Position numbers and translations under genes: made by a program. Below the pieces are notes generated by a model. The model was not told the DNA's origin. It ran no database searches and was given only the letters and a program-made list of their open reading frames with translations. This document shows, one piece after another, positions 32,896-42,003 of a stretch of DNA of 64,000 nt (position 1 is the stretch's first letter; each line of letters begins with the position of its first letter). The DNA is from Roseiconus lacunae (lineage in GTDB: Bacteria; Planctomycetota; Planctomycetia; Pirellulales; Pirellulaceae), in assembly GCF_008312935.1 (NCBI RefSeq), contig NZ_VSZO01000007.1:1-64000 (forward strand), in the 5' to 3' direction.

Positions 32896-34683
32896 TCACT
32901 GCGTCACGGCAACACCGGCTTGCTTGAGAAACCAGCGGGCATGTCCCAGCCGTGAAAGGGCCTCATCGCCCGCTTCGCTCCAAAGATCGCGTTCTTTTTT
33001 GAAGTACCACGGGGTTGCGGGGCCCTGGTATCCGTACCGCACCAGAATCTCGTACGCCTTGATGGCGTTGCCTCGGCGGCGTTCGAAACGAACACGAGTC
33101 AGTACAAACCGCCAATCGTTGATCGGTACCAGTTGGCAAAGTGTCTGATACGCATTGTTGTATGCCGTGTTCTGGATGTCCCAGTCCTCGATCGGCTGAT
33201 CTTTTATCACGTCAGGAAGTTCTCGGTATCCGATTGCTCGCACCCTGCGATACGCCGCATCAGCAAGCCATGCATAGAGGATTTGTTCCCGCCTCGCGTT
33301 GAGCGGCGGTGGTGAGTCCGCAATCGTCATCTTGATCAATCCGTCGATTGACATTGCGCCGGAATCGACTTGCTGTTCGGCCAGTGCTGCGATGCACCGT
33401 TTCATCACTTGCTCAGTCGCAGCGATCACTTTATTGAGATGTCGCTTGCGGACGCGTGGATGATCAATCGTGACAAGATGGTTTCTCCATTCGATGATCG
33501 ATCCTCGGTCTGGCGTGGGCGTTGTGGAATCCTCAACCAGTTGCTCCGGATCAATTCCCAGTGCGATGCGCTGTTCAATAGCAGCCGTCATCGGATCGCG
33601 ATCGTAGTCGGTAAGCCAACGGTCAGTGTGGTCTGATGAAACTGCTTCTTTTTCGCCGGCGATGTCGGCAAACAATGGAATCTGCGGATCCAAGACCTGC
33701 TCATTTTTATCGACCGTCGCAACCATGATCCAGTCCGTACACGGTGTTGCTTGGAGCGTCGTGTTAAGCGTAACGGGGTGTGGACTTCGCCAACCGGCAT
33801 TAGAGAACGTCCAAATCTTGACCGCCTGGTGAGCGATCTCGTCGTCTTTGCTGTCGCAACCAAAGCTCAGTCTCACGCGATGCTGCGGAGAGTGATCGGG
33901 CAGACGGAACCAGAGATGAATCGCGTCTCGGGGTGTGATGGCAGCGGCGCGAACTGTTTCGGGAAGCTCCGTGAAAGAACACGGGGAAAGCATGATCCGC
34001 TCAAAAGACTGGTCATTGAACTCCTGGGGCGCAGACTCAAAAGGTGCGATCGGGATAGGAGTTTGATTTGGATGAATCGACGTCCAGTCGTTTGTGACGA
34101 TGTAGCATTCGTCATCAGTCAACTGCAAATCACAGTTCCAGTCGGCGGCAACATGGAGCCGCTGCATTCTATCCAAAAATGCAACGACATCACTCGGCAG
34201 GCGTGAGGCGTCGATCGATTGCATTTCTCGTAGCTTCGGGATGACCGGCGATAGCGTTCGCAGTGTCTTGTCGCGTTCCTCCATGAATGGACGATTGGGG
34301 CCAGTGGCGATGCCACGCATCAAGCTTGTGATGCGATTTTGATGCCACCGGTTAGGTAGAGTTACATCGCGACCACTCGCACCACGAATCTGACGATTGG
34401 ACGAAAGATCGGGTGCCGGAGATGGCATCAAACGCACGACGGTTGCATCGCTCGGATGAGCGATCGCAGAACTGATCTTCACTGCCTCGATTGATTCGTC
34501 GCCGGAATCCGCCCGCAAAAAAACAATGTCGATCGGTTCGCTTGCCCGCAGATCCGGGAGCAAGAAAAAGACGAGTCCGATGGTAGCGATCACGGTTTGA
34601 GCGATCGTTTTCCGATCGAGGAGAGCGTCTTTTAGGTCTGTCGTTTGTTTGCCGATTCGGTCGATGAAAATCAACTGACGCAT
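32896..34683 (-). CDS. Large secreted or membrane-anchored protein of unknown function
   Basis: From ATG 34683 595 residues; the frame is open to 34791. A hydrophobic segment at about 26-44 (TIAQTVIATIGLVFFLLPDL), ending near RASE, is a signal peptide or anchor. The body has mixed sheet and helix with no motif I know; conserved-looking pieces are IVFLRADSGDESIEAVKISS and RVRLSFGCDSKDDEIAHQ. The last 110 residues are helical and resemble a tetratricopeptide-like end (AYNNAYQTLCQLVPINDW, IKAYEILVRYGYQGP). It lies between the coiled-coil gene and a dispersed repeat. Confidence 0.6.
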   Translation of the reverse strand: MRQLIFIDRIGKQTTDLKDALLDRKTIAQTVIATIGLVFFLLPDLRASEPIDIVFLRADSGDESIEAVKISSAIAHPSDATVVRLMPSPAPDLSSNRQIRGASGRDVTLPNRWHQNRITSLMRGIATGPNRPFMEERDKTLRTLSPVIPKLREMQSIDASRLPSDVVAFLDRMQRLHVAADWNCDLQLTDDECYIVTNDWTSIHPNQTPIPIAPFESAPQEFNDQSFERIMLSPCSFTELPETVRAAAITPRDAIHLWFRLPDHSPQHRVRLSFGCDSKDDEIAHQAVKIWTFSNAGWRSPHPVTLNTTLQATPCTDWIMVATVDKNEQVLDPQIPLFADIAGEKEAVSSDHTDRWLTDYDRDPMTAAIEQRIALGIDPEQLVEDSTTPTPDRGSIIEWRNHLVTIDHPRVRKRHLNKVIAATEQVMKRCIAALAEQQVDSGAMSIDGLIKMTIADSPPPLNARREQILYAWLADAAYRRVRAIGYRELPDVIKDQPIEDWDIQNTAYNNAYQTLCQLVPINDWRFVLTRVRFERRRGNAIKAYEILVRYGYQGPATPWYFKKERDLWSEAGDEALSRLGHARWFLKQAGVAVTQ

Positions 34684-34828
34684 TCGTTCTTGGGCATGTT
34701 GCGTAGGAAAATGGTTTTGAACAAACCATTGTATCCGCAACACGTCAAGCCACGAGGATACCGCGATTGTTCCCCGGCAGAGCTGAATCACGCCTCGTAC
34801 TGCCTCTGACCAAATCTTCGGATTCGGC

Positions 34829-34919
34829 TCATCAGCTGACGAGCATCCGCCCCGGTTATTGCACCGAAACCGTGGCTAACGCCATGCGGCTGACGCTAAA
34901 AACAAAGGTTGACGAAGCA
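34829..34919. repeat. Dispersed GTTGCACCGAAACC-type repeat, copy B
   Basis: CTCATCAGCTGACGAGCATC, then ATTGCACCGAAACCGTGG, CTAACGCCATGCGGCTGACG and a tail with GTTGACGAAGCATT. Tail and head are shared with the copy at 55631-55735. It ends at the stop of the methyltransferase gene. Confidence 0.7.
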
Positions 34920-36476
34920 TTAGTTTGAAAAGGAATTCTGAGATGGCGTGCCGGTGAGGCCAACTCGACTGGCCAGAATTCTGTTTTCCAGGCTTTCCTT
35001 GACGATGCCAAGTACGCCGGTACGAATCATTGCCTTGGTGATTTCCAGCCCCTGCGCGACACCTGTATCCATCGGTAGACCAACGTGATTCGCAAAGTCT
35101 GCGAGACAATCGGAAACGATTCTCTGTCCGTCGTATCGGGCGATTAAATTGCGTACGTACTTATCGATGCCGATCGAAACAGGAATGCCGCAATCGACGT
35201 GTAGCGTCATCGTTTCAGATTCCCAACGAATGCCATTATAAATCGAGTCTTCGACAATTCGAATTCCGCGGGTGACCGCCAAGCGGCTGTTCAGGATGTC
35301 TTGATCCGCATATCTACCGTACAGTAGATCTCGATTATCCAGACCGCGAACAATTGCGTCACCGATCTGGCTACGGATCGGTTTAGTCAACTGAGATACA
35401 TCAAACCAATTGTCACCATCTCGTCGACGTAGAAAAATGAATCCGCCATGAATCGCATTCACCTTCTGTTTGGAAAAATACTGTTCCCAATTGGCGATCA
35501 TATCCGGCAGTTGATCTGCGTCGGTATCGGATTGGCGAAGCGTGTTTGCCGCGTACGTTGACGGTAGCTGACGATTGGCGGTTAGCACCCAAACGTCGCA
35601 ACCACGACCCTCAAACCATGTTTGTAGACGCTGTTGCCAGTCAACGCCGTCGATTTCCACCCATTCGCATACGGCTTGAAAAATGCCACCATGCTGAAGG
35701 TAATCGGGAGCTTGCCGAAACATCTGCTCGACAAAGCCGTCAAGTTCATAGGGTGCGAACCGATAGGTCGTCACAGCTTCAGGAGAGATAATAAAAGGCG
35801 GGTTGCTAAGGATTAGATCAAACTTCTTTCCTTTCACCGCGGAGAAGACATCGCCCGTGACCGTGGTGAAGTCTTGGCACTCGTTTAACGCGGCGTTGAA
35901 TCGGGCAAACGCGGCGGCACGAGGGTTCAGGTCGCTCGTAATGACCGACTCGGCATGCCGACTAGCTAAAACACCGTGCAGAGAGAATCCGCAACAGAGA
36001 TCCAACATGCGCCTCGTTGGCTGTCGAACCGCGACCGATGCGAGATGCAGCGCCGCATCGCAAACGGTGGGCACGTAGTCTTTGTGAGAGTGATCACGTA
36101 AAACCTGTAAGTCTGACGCTAGCCAGACGTCTTCGACTGGGACGAGCAATACCTTGGGGGTCAGCGATTGGTAGCGTTCGGCAATGACACCTGATCGAAG
36201 GAAGCAATCGATCAAGCCCTTGGGAAGTACTTTGCGAGCTGCGACGACATCAATTTCGCGTCCGAGAAAGAATAGTTGTGCGAGGCAATCGAATGCGCTA
36301 TCCGAATCTTGAAAAGCTTCCACGACACCGCCAGGCGTCAGTTCGGCCGGCGGCGGAACGAGTAATCCCGATCGCTCTCGAAGCCGACTTTCCGTGTATT
36401 CGGCATCACGAAATGTGTCACGAACCAGCTTGGCATCTTCAGAAGACAGCGGTTTTAGTGTCGACGTGTTGAGCAT
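34920..36476 (-). CDS. SAM-dependent methyltransferase with NPPF motif
   Basis: From ATG 36476 518 residues. An N-terminal winged-helix-like region (1-140) is followed by a Rossmann methyltransferase: motif I MLDLCCGFSLHGVLASRHA at about 157-176, acidic residue in TSDLNPRAAAF, and motif IV LILSNPPFI at about 221-229. NPPF marks enzymes that methylate an amino group in glutamine or adenine (HemK/PrmC, RlmG, and DNA N6-adenine types). The C-terminal 190 residues are less clear. The size and layout fit a large-subunit RNA or protein methyltransferase rather than a restriction enzyme partner. The exact target is unknown. Confidence 0.78.
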   Translation of the reverse strand: MLNTSTLKPLSSEDAKLVRDTFRDAEYTESRLRERSGLLVPPPAELTPGGVVEAFQDSDSAFDCLAQLFFLGREIDVVAARKVLPKGLIDCFLRSGVIAERYQSLTPKVLLVPVEDVWLASDLQVLRDHSHKDYVPTVCDAALHLASVAVRQPTRRMLDLCCGFSLHGVLASRHAESVITSDLNPRAAAFARFNAALNECQDFTTVTGDVFSAVKGKKFDLILSNPPFIISPEAVTTYRFAPYELDGFVEQMFRQAPDYLQHGGIFQAVCEWVEIDGVDWQQRLQTWFEGRGCDVWVLTANRQLPSTYAANTLRQSDTDADQLPDMIANWEQYFSKQKVNAIHGGFIFLRRRDGDNWFDVSQLTKPIRSQIGDAIVRGLDNRDLLYGRYADQDILNSRLAVTRGIRIVEDSIYNGIRWESETMTLHVDCGIPVSIGIDKYVRNLIARYDGQRIVSDCLADFANHVGLPMDTGVAQGLEITKAMIRTGVLGIVKESLENRILASRVGLTGTPSQNSFSN

Positions 36477-36600
36477 CAAGAGTTTGGGAGTGTGGGGGCA
36501 CGTAGGAGTGAAGTGACTTGAACGTGAGCCGGGAATGTAGAGAAAGTGAGAACCGGATTGTCAGCGGTTGTGACTTGACGTGAGGCGTCGTGATCGTTTG

Positions 36601-37938
36601 CTAAGCGGGTTTGATCGCCGCGACGAGGTAACCGACGACCGGGACTTTTCCCTCGTTGCGAACATGGGCGTCGCGAATTTCTTGGACGATGAATCCTGAG
36701 TCGTTCAGCCACTGGGTCACGATCTCTTTGTCGTGCTGGTAGCGGCCACTAAGTCCGAGTCGAAATCCGGTTGAAGATCGTTCCGATTGAGCGTCATCCA
36801 TTTTTTCGAGACTGAAAATCAATCCTCCGCCTGGACGAAGCACCAGCGCGGCGGCTTCAATCGTAGATCTTAGATCGCCAATGTAGATAAACGTGTCGGC
36901 CGAAAACGCGAGATCGAAACTACGATCACAATACGTCAGGTACTCGGTCAATTCGCCATGAACGAGGTCGTCATAACCGCCGCGTTTTTCTGCCTTGGCG
37001 AGCATCTCTTTCGACAAGTCGACTCCGACCAAGTCATTGGCCAGTCCACGTAGGTGTTCGGCGCACAATCCGGTTCCACAGCCTAGGTCGACAATGTCAA
37101 TCGTTTCTTGTTCGTGTGCGGCTAGGAAATCTGCTGCCATCTTTCCTAGTAGCTCCGGAACTTTGTATTTCAAGTCCGCGAGTACCATATCGAATGAAGC
37201 GGCAAAGTCATCGAAGGTTTCTTGGACGAACTCCATCGAAACACGCTCGGGGGCTTCGTCTAAGTCACCACAAACGACAAGGTAATGTTTCGCGATTGGA
37301 TCGTCGGGGGTGATTTCCAAGCACTGGCGATAGACTGTTGCCGCGTCGTCCATCCGGTCGAGTGATCGCAACGCCATCCCAAGGTGATGTAGGATTGACG
37401 TTCTCTCTGGTGCAAGTTCACTTGCTTTGCGGAATGCCTCGATCGCGTCCTCTGATCGACCAACTTTATGCAGGGCATCGCCAAGCGAGTCCCAGCCGTC
37501 GGCGTTGTCGACTTCTAGCTCGGTCACCTTTCGATAGGCATCTTGGGCTTCAAGAAGGCGATTGGCACGGCATAGCACGTGACCAAGGTTCAAATAGGCT
37601 TGTGTGTAATCCGGACGAAGGTGGACAGCGTTCTCGTATGCCTTAATGGCGTCGTCGTACCGATCCAACTCGACCAGCATGTTTCCCAAGTTATTGAATG
37701 TCACCGGTTGTTCGGGGTACTTGGACAACGCAAGTTCTGTCCGTTGGACGGCCAACGACAAATCGCCCAGCTGGGCCGCGATCACCCCCATCAATTGAAG
37801 AGCGTCGGCATGGTCGGGATCCAACTGCAAGACGGCTTGGTAAAACGCCTCTGCCTCGGTCAGTTCACCAGCGCGATGAAGCTCGATCGCCTTGTTCAGG
37901 TTTTCTTTGATCGTCAATTCGGCTTCGTCGCTGCTCAT
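36601..37938 (-). CDS. TPR protein with C-terminal SAM-dependent methyltransferase domain
   Basis: From ATG 37938, behind GGGAGAA, 445 residues. Six tetratricopeptide repeats occupy about 8-225 (KAIELHRAGELTEAEAFYQA, DDAIKAYENAVHLRPDYTQA). The methyltransferase domain follows at about 260-440 with motif I VDLGCGTGLCAEHLRG, LANDLVGVDLSKEMLAKAE and SFDLAFSADTFIYIGDL. Such TPR-methyltransferase fusions occur in many bacteria; the substrate is unknown, perhaps a small molecule or a protein bound by the TPR part. Confidence 0.88.
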   Translation of the reverse strand: MSSDEAELTIKENLNKAIELHRAGELTEAEAFYQAVLQLDPDHADALQLMGVIAAQLGDLSLAVQRTELALSKYPEQPVTFNNLGNMLVELDRYDDAIKAYENAVHLRPDYTQAYLNLGHVLCRANRLLEAQDAYRKVTELEVDNADGWDSLGDALHKVGRSEDAIEAFRKASELAPERTSILHHLGMALRSLDRMDDAATVYRQCLEITPDDPIAKHYLVVCGDLDEAPERVSMEFVQETFDDFAASFDMVLADLKYKVPELLGKMAADFLAAHEQETIDIVDLGCGTGLCAEHLRGLANDLVGVDLSKEMLAKAEKRGGYDDLVHGELTEYLTYCDRSFDLAFSADTFIYIGDLRSTIEAAALVLRPGGGLIFSLEKMDDAQSERSSTGFRLGLSGRYQHDKEIVTQWLNDSGFIVQEIRDAHVRNEGKVPVVGYLVAAIKPA

Positions 37939-38208
37939 CGTTTTCTCCCTCGTCGTCACGGACTGTTTTCCGGAGCGGCCCCATCGGACAAACGGACCGG
38001 CTAGAATCGATAAATCGACCTTTACCGTTGTAGGCTTCAATGCCAGCGATTCTTTCAATGCAGAAAGCAGAGAACTTGACGCCTGCCGGACACAAGACGG
38101 GTAGAGTAAGAAGTTCAGTGAAAATGCGCTGTGTGCGGCGGAGTCAAAGACAGCGATGAAGATTTGACCGATGCACGCAAGAAAACATCAAAGATGACGA
38201 GGTGATCG

Positions 38209-38829
38209 GTGGCAATTCAGTTGGAGGCGATCTTCACGGCAGGTGGCCGACCACTGATCGATGTGCTGACGCACTGCGTCTACTCGATCAACGCCGATGC
38301 ATTGTTTCTTTACCTCGTTCGCGAGTACCGATTTAAACCGCAAGCGAAAGCGGCTATTGCTTTACACGACGTGTTTTGTAACCCGCAATCACCTGCATGT
38401 ATTTCGCAGTCGACAATGATCATCCCTAAGGATTGGCGTCTGGCGCACTCGATCGAACCGTTTCGTCAGGCAATCGAAGCCGTTAAATCGGTCGATCAGT
38501 CGGCGAGCGACGATTCGAGGTCAGGTTCCGAGTCGGAAACGGAAGACCATTCATCTGGCGACGACAACACCCCGTCAGATGGTTGTGTTGCGATCGATAT
38601 ACCACCACGACATCTGTTTGACCACGTTGTCGATGCGATTCGACGTGGCCCATCTCCGGCGATTGCGTCTCTTCAACAGTCGTACGACCCCGGGAAAACG
38701 CCGACTGGAAACTTACCTGGCGGCGAACTAAGTGCCGTCCAGCGCGCTTTCGTCGATTACCAATGGTTACCGTCGGTGCGTCCGTTTTTGGTCGCCGCCG
38801 GATTTTGGCGGATCGCAACGATCGGCTAA
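38209..38829 (+). CDS. Hypothetical protein with an acidic linker
   Basis: The 206-residue frame starts at GTG 38209. The N-terminal part (1-90, LIDVLTHCVYSINADALFLY) and C-terminal part (125-206, FDHVVDAIRRGPSPAIASLQ) are ordered-looking and joined by a Ser/Asp/Glu linker at about 97-122 (SGSESETEDHSSGDDN). Family and function unknown. It is convergent with the dehydrogenase gene, whose stop lies 35 bases further on. Confidence 0.55.
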   Translation: MAIQLEAIFTAGGRPLIDVLTHCVYSINADALFLYLVREYRFKPQAKAAIALHDVFCNPQSPACISQSTMIIPKDWRLAHSIEPFRQAIEAVKSVDQSASDDSRSGSESETEDHSSGDDNTPSDGCVAIDIPPRHLFDHVVDAIRRGPSPAIASLQQSYDPGKTPTGNLPGGELSAVQRAFVDYQWLPSVRPFLVAAGFWRIATIG

Positions 38830-38864
38830 CCGAACTTATCGGTGCAACGAACTGTGATGAGGCG

Positions 38865-39890
38865 TTAAGCGATATTAATGACGGCTTTGATCACGCCGGT
38901 TTCTGGCTTGGTGTAGGATTCGAATTCACTCAACACGCCTTCCATGTCGGTCCGGTGAGTGATCCACGGATCGGTGTTAATCATGCCCATTTCGATCAAG
39001 CCAATGATCCGAGTGAAATCGCCAGGGAGTGCGTTTCGTGACGCGACGATCGATGCTTCGGGTTTGTGCATCGCTGGGTGCCGAAAGTTGACTTCGTCGG
39101 TTGTAATTCCGACGTAAACCAAACTTCCCGTGGGAGAAAGGTAATTCAATGCACCAGACATCGAATGGCGGTTTCCGGTCGCATCGACAATCGATTGGTA
39201 GAAATCGCCGCCGGTGATCTGTCGCATTGATTCAAGTTCTGAACCGTCACCGACAAAACGGACAGTGTTTTCGATCCCGTAGTGATTCCGCACAAAGTCC
39301 AGACGATCTTGGTTCATATCCATCACGCTGATCCGGGCGCCGGTCAGCTTGGCAAATTCGAGCGTCGCCAGTCCGATCGGCCCCATCCCGATAATCAACG
39401 CATGATCAGCCGGTCGGGGATTCGCTCGGTCATTGGCGTGACAACCGATTGCAAGCGTTTCGACGAGTGCCAATTGGTCGTAGGATAGTTTCGCCGAGGG
39501 GTGCAGTTTGTCGGCACGAATCAAGAATGATTCGCACAAGCCACCGTCGCACATCACACCGATCACTTGAAGGTTTTGGCAACAGTTGGTCGCGCCGCGC
39601 CGGCAGGCATAACATTCCCCGCAATTCATGTAGGGCTCGATGCTGCAACGATCACCTGCGGAAACATTCGAAACGCCTTCGCCAACGGCAACGACTTCGA
39701 CGCCAAGTTCATGTCCCGGTATTCGAGGAAAGTCAAAGAACGGAAATTTTCCTAAGTAGCAACTGATGTCCGTCCCGCAGACTCCCATTCGGTGTGTCTT
39801 GACCAAAGCTTGTCCAGGCCCGGGGGCTGCCGGTGCGTCGATCTCGATTGGCTTTAACGTCTTCACATCGCTGATTTGAATGGCTCGCAC
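38865..39890 (-). CDS. Zinc-dependent alcohol (sugar) dehydrogenase
   Basis: From GTG 39890 341 residues of the medium-chain dehydrogenase family. Catalytic zinc Cys in RMGVCGTDIS, the GHE motif in RIPGHELGVEV, four structural-zinc Cys in MNCGECYACRRGATNCC, and the nucleotide motif GMGPIGLATLEFAKL. The closest types are L-threonine, sorbitol and L-fucose/L-galactonate-like dehydrogenases. It starts two bases after the stop of the amidohydrolase gene, so the pair probably oxidises a sugar and opens the lactone formed; this pathway is an inference from context. Confidence 0.88.
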   Translation of the reverse strand: MRAIQISDVKTLKPIEIDAPAAPGPGQALVKTHRMGVCGTDISCYLGKFPFFDFPRIPGHELGVEVVAVGEGVSNVSAGDRCSIEPYMNCGECYACRRGATNCCQNLQVIGVMCDGGLCESFLIRADKLHPSAKLSYDQLALVETLAIGCHANDRANPRPADHALIIGMGPIGLATLEFAKLTGARISVMDMNQDRLDFVRNHYGIENTVRFVGDGSELESMRQITGGDFYQSIVDATGNRHSMSGALNYLSPTGSLVYVGITTDEVNFRHPAMHKPEASIVASRNALPGDFTRIIGLIEMGMINTDPWITHRTDMEGVLSEFESYTKPETGVIKAVINIA

Positions 39891-39892
39891 GA

Positions 39893-40732
39893 TTAGTTTT
39901 GCTCCAATCGATAGTATTTGATCGCGTTGGTCGATAACAGTTGCTCTTGTTCACTCTCTGTCAATTCGGCGGCAAGCTCGCGTACAGTTTTTAACCACTG
40001 TTGATATCCCGTTCTCAGCAAGCAAACCGGCCAATCGCTTCCAAACATCAACCGTTTCGGCGTGAATGCTTCCAGAGCGGTATCCCAGTAGGGGCGAATG
40101 GTGTCGATCGACCACTCCGAGTCACGAACCTCCGTTGCAACGCCAGAGAATTTGCAGACGACGTTTTCACTTTCGGCCAGCTTTAGAAGATCGTTCTTCC
40201 ACTGCATGTGAAAATCAGCTGCGCGGATCGTTGGTTTGGCGATATGATCGAGGACCATAGGAATGTTTGGATGAGAACGGACAAATTTTACCGACGGTTC
40301 GAGATGCTTTGCAAAGATCAAGACGTCGTAAACTAGGTCGCGTCCTTCGAGCTGGGCGATGCCACGATTGAAGGCTTTACCGAGAATGAACTGGTCATCG
40401 AACTCATCTTGGACGACGTGTCGCAAACCCCTCAGCGCTTTGTTTGCGGCGAAGCGATCGAGTTGAGAAGCGACTTCGGGAGAGCGGAAATCGACCCATC
40501 CGACGACGCCACGAATCAGAGAGACGTGTTCGGCCAAGTCCAGCAGACTCTGGGTTTCATTCAGTGATTGGCGGGCTTGAACGGTGACGAATCCATCAAT
40601 CTCGTTCTCTTTCGCGAGCAATTGAAGCTGCTCGGACCAGAAATCTTGCTTTAGCACAGACATCTGATTACTGATCCAGGGATACTCCTCTGAGGAGTAT
40701 TGCCAAAGGTGGTGATGGGAATCGATCAACAT
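39893..40732 (-). CDS. Amidohydrolase-type lactonase (COG3618-like)
   Basis: From ATG 40732 279 residues. The first metal motif MLIDSHHHLWQY opens the protein, a second His lies in FVRSHPNIPMVLDHIAKP, and FGSDWPVCLL near the end holds the active-site Asp. This is the L-fuconolactonase / L-rhamnonolactonase / 2-pyrone-4,6-dicarboxylate lactonase group with a TIM-barrel fold. The coupled downstream dehydrogenase suggests oxidative breakdown of a deoxy sugar such as L-fucose or L-rhamnose, sugars from algal polysaccharides that marine planctomycetes use. The longer frame to 40864 lacks homology. Confidence 0.85.
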   Translation of the reverse strand: MLIDSHHHLWQYSSEEYPWISNQMSVLKQDFWSEQLQLLAKENEIDGFVTVQARQSLNETQSLLDLAEHVSLIRGVVGWVDFRSPEVASQLDRFAANKALRGLRHVVQDEFDDQFILGKAFNRGIAQLEGRDLVYDVLIFAKHLEPSVKFVRSHPNIPMVLDHIAKPTIRAADFHMQWKNDLLKLAESENVVCKFSGVATEVRDSEWSIDTIRPYWDTALEAFTPKRLMFGSDWPVCLLRTGYQQWLKTVRELAAELTESEQEQLLSTNAIKYYRLEQN

Positions 40733-41080
40733 TTCCGGGTGACTCGACGCAACGTGCAGGCTAATACCAACCAATAGTTTCGCGGAACAGTAAACGTGAA
40801 GTTCGTGTGTTCGACAAGGCGTCACCTTCGCTCTGGTTCTGCTTCTGCCGTGTTTTGTGTGCAATCAGAAGTAAACGCATAACCCGCATGGGCAGCAAAC
40901 CCATACGCATTTCACTGACACTCCAGTGAGTCGCCGCTTGCATCCGATGTTTTCCGTACGGCAACCGAGAAAGCGACCGTCGAACTCGACCAACCTCACC
41001 CTTCCCGTCGGGTTCGGAACAAGCGATCGCAACGTCGTTGTCGCGGCACCAATCAAGAATCAAAAACTGTAAGAAACTCC
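40733..41080. other. Divergent promoter region before the sigma factor gene
   Basis: About 350 bases between the lactonase gene (minus) and the sigma gene (plus). It contains two small inverted repeats at about 40892-40906 (ATGGG...CCCAT) and 40916-40929 (CACTG...CAGTG). No gene is seen. Confidence 0.45.
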
Positions 41081-41989
41081 ATGTCCGATTTTGCTACTCC
41101 CCAGGTCGACCCTGATTTGGCTGACGTTAAAAAGGTACGCAAATCGACCACTCGACGAACCGACGCGGCACAATCTCCGCTTGAGACCTACTTGCGCGAG
41201 ATCAACGAAACGGCGCTGCTAACGGCCCAAGAAGAATTGGATCTCGCCGCCCGCATCGAAGCCGGCGACGTCGAAGCACGTGACCGAATGGTCCGCGCCA
41301 ACTTGCGTTTGGTCGTCAATATTTCGCGCGGCTACACCGGCAAAGGTCTTAGCCTGCAAGACTTGATCGAGGAAGGCAACCTCGGATTGCTTCGAGCCGT
41401 CGAAGGGTTTGATCCGACGGTCGGGACTCGCTTTAGTACCTATGCGAGTTACTGGATCAAGCAGTCAATCAAACGCGCGTTGATCAATAGCGCCAAGACG
41501 ATTCGCATTCCCGCCTACATGGTTGAGCTGTTGAGTAAGTGGCGACGGGCGACGGCGCGTCTGAGCGAAGAACTCGGCCGAACACCGACCAACGAAGAAG
41601 TCGCGCGTGTTCTGGGACTGCCTAAAAAGAAGTTGCCGATCATTCGCAAAGCCATCCGGATCAGCAACAGCACCCCACAAAGCGACCAGAGTGAATCGGG
41701 GTGGTCGCTGGGCGAGATGGTCATGGATGAGCGTCTAAAAAGTCCCGATGAAATGCTGCTCGACCACGACATTTTGCATCATGCGATGGAGCTACTTGAT
41801 GACCTTGAAGAACGCGAAGCCATGGTGCTGAAGTTACGGTTTGGCCTGGATGGCGCCGAACCGAAGACACTGAAAGAAATCGGCGCCGAACTCGGTTTGA
41901 CACGTGAACGAGTTCGCCAGATTGAAACCGAAGCACTTCGACGACTTGCCGATGGATTGACCGATCCACGAGAACGCTTTCGCGGGTAG
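41081..41989 (+). CDS. RNA polymerase sigma factor, RpoD/RpoS type (group 1-2)
   Basis: The 302-residue protein has region 1.2 (SPLETYLREINETALLTAQE) at about 30-50, region 2 with RMVRANLRLVVNISRGYTGK, LIEEGNLGLLRAVEGFD and FSTYASYWIKQSIKRAL at about 70-140, region 3 at 145-220 and region 4 with the helix-turn-helix TLKEIGAELGLTRERVRQIE at about 265-284. It lacks a long region 1.1 and the non-conserved insert of RpoD, so it is a short primary-like or a group 2 sigma. Promoter recognition should resemble -35 TTGACA / -10 TATAAT. Confidence 0.94.
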   Translation: MSDFATPQVDPDLADVKKVRKSTTRRTDAAQSPLETYLREINETALLTAQEELDLAARIEAGDVEARDRMVRANLRLVVNISRGYTGKGLSLQDLIEEGNLGLLRAVEGFDPTVGTRFSTYASYWIKQSIKRALINSAKTIRIPAYMVELLSKWRRATARLSEELGRTPTNEEVARVLGLPKKKLPIIRKAIRISNSTPQSDQSESGWSLGEMVMDERLKSPDEMLLDHDILHHAMELLDDLEEREAMVLKLRFGLDGAEPKTLKEIGAELGLTRERVRQIETEALRRLADGLTDPRERFRG

Positions 41990-42003
41990 GCGATGACGTC
42001 TCA

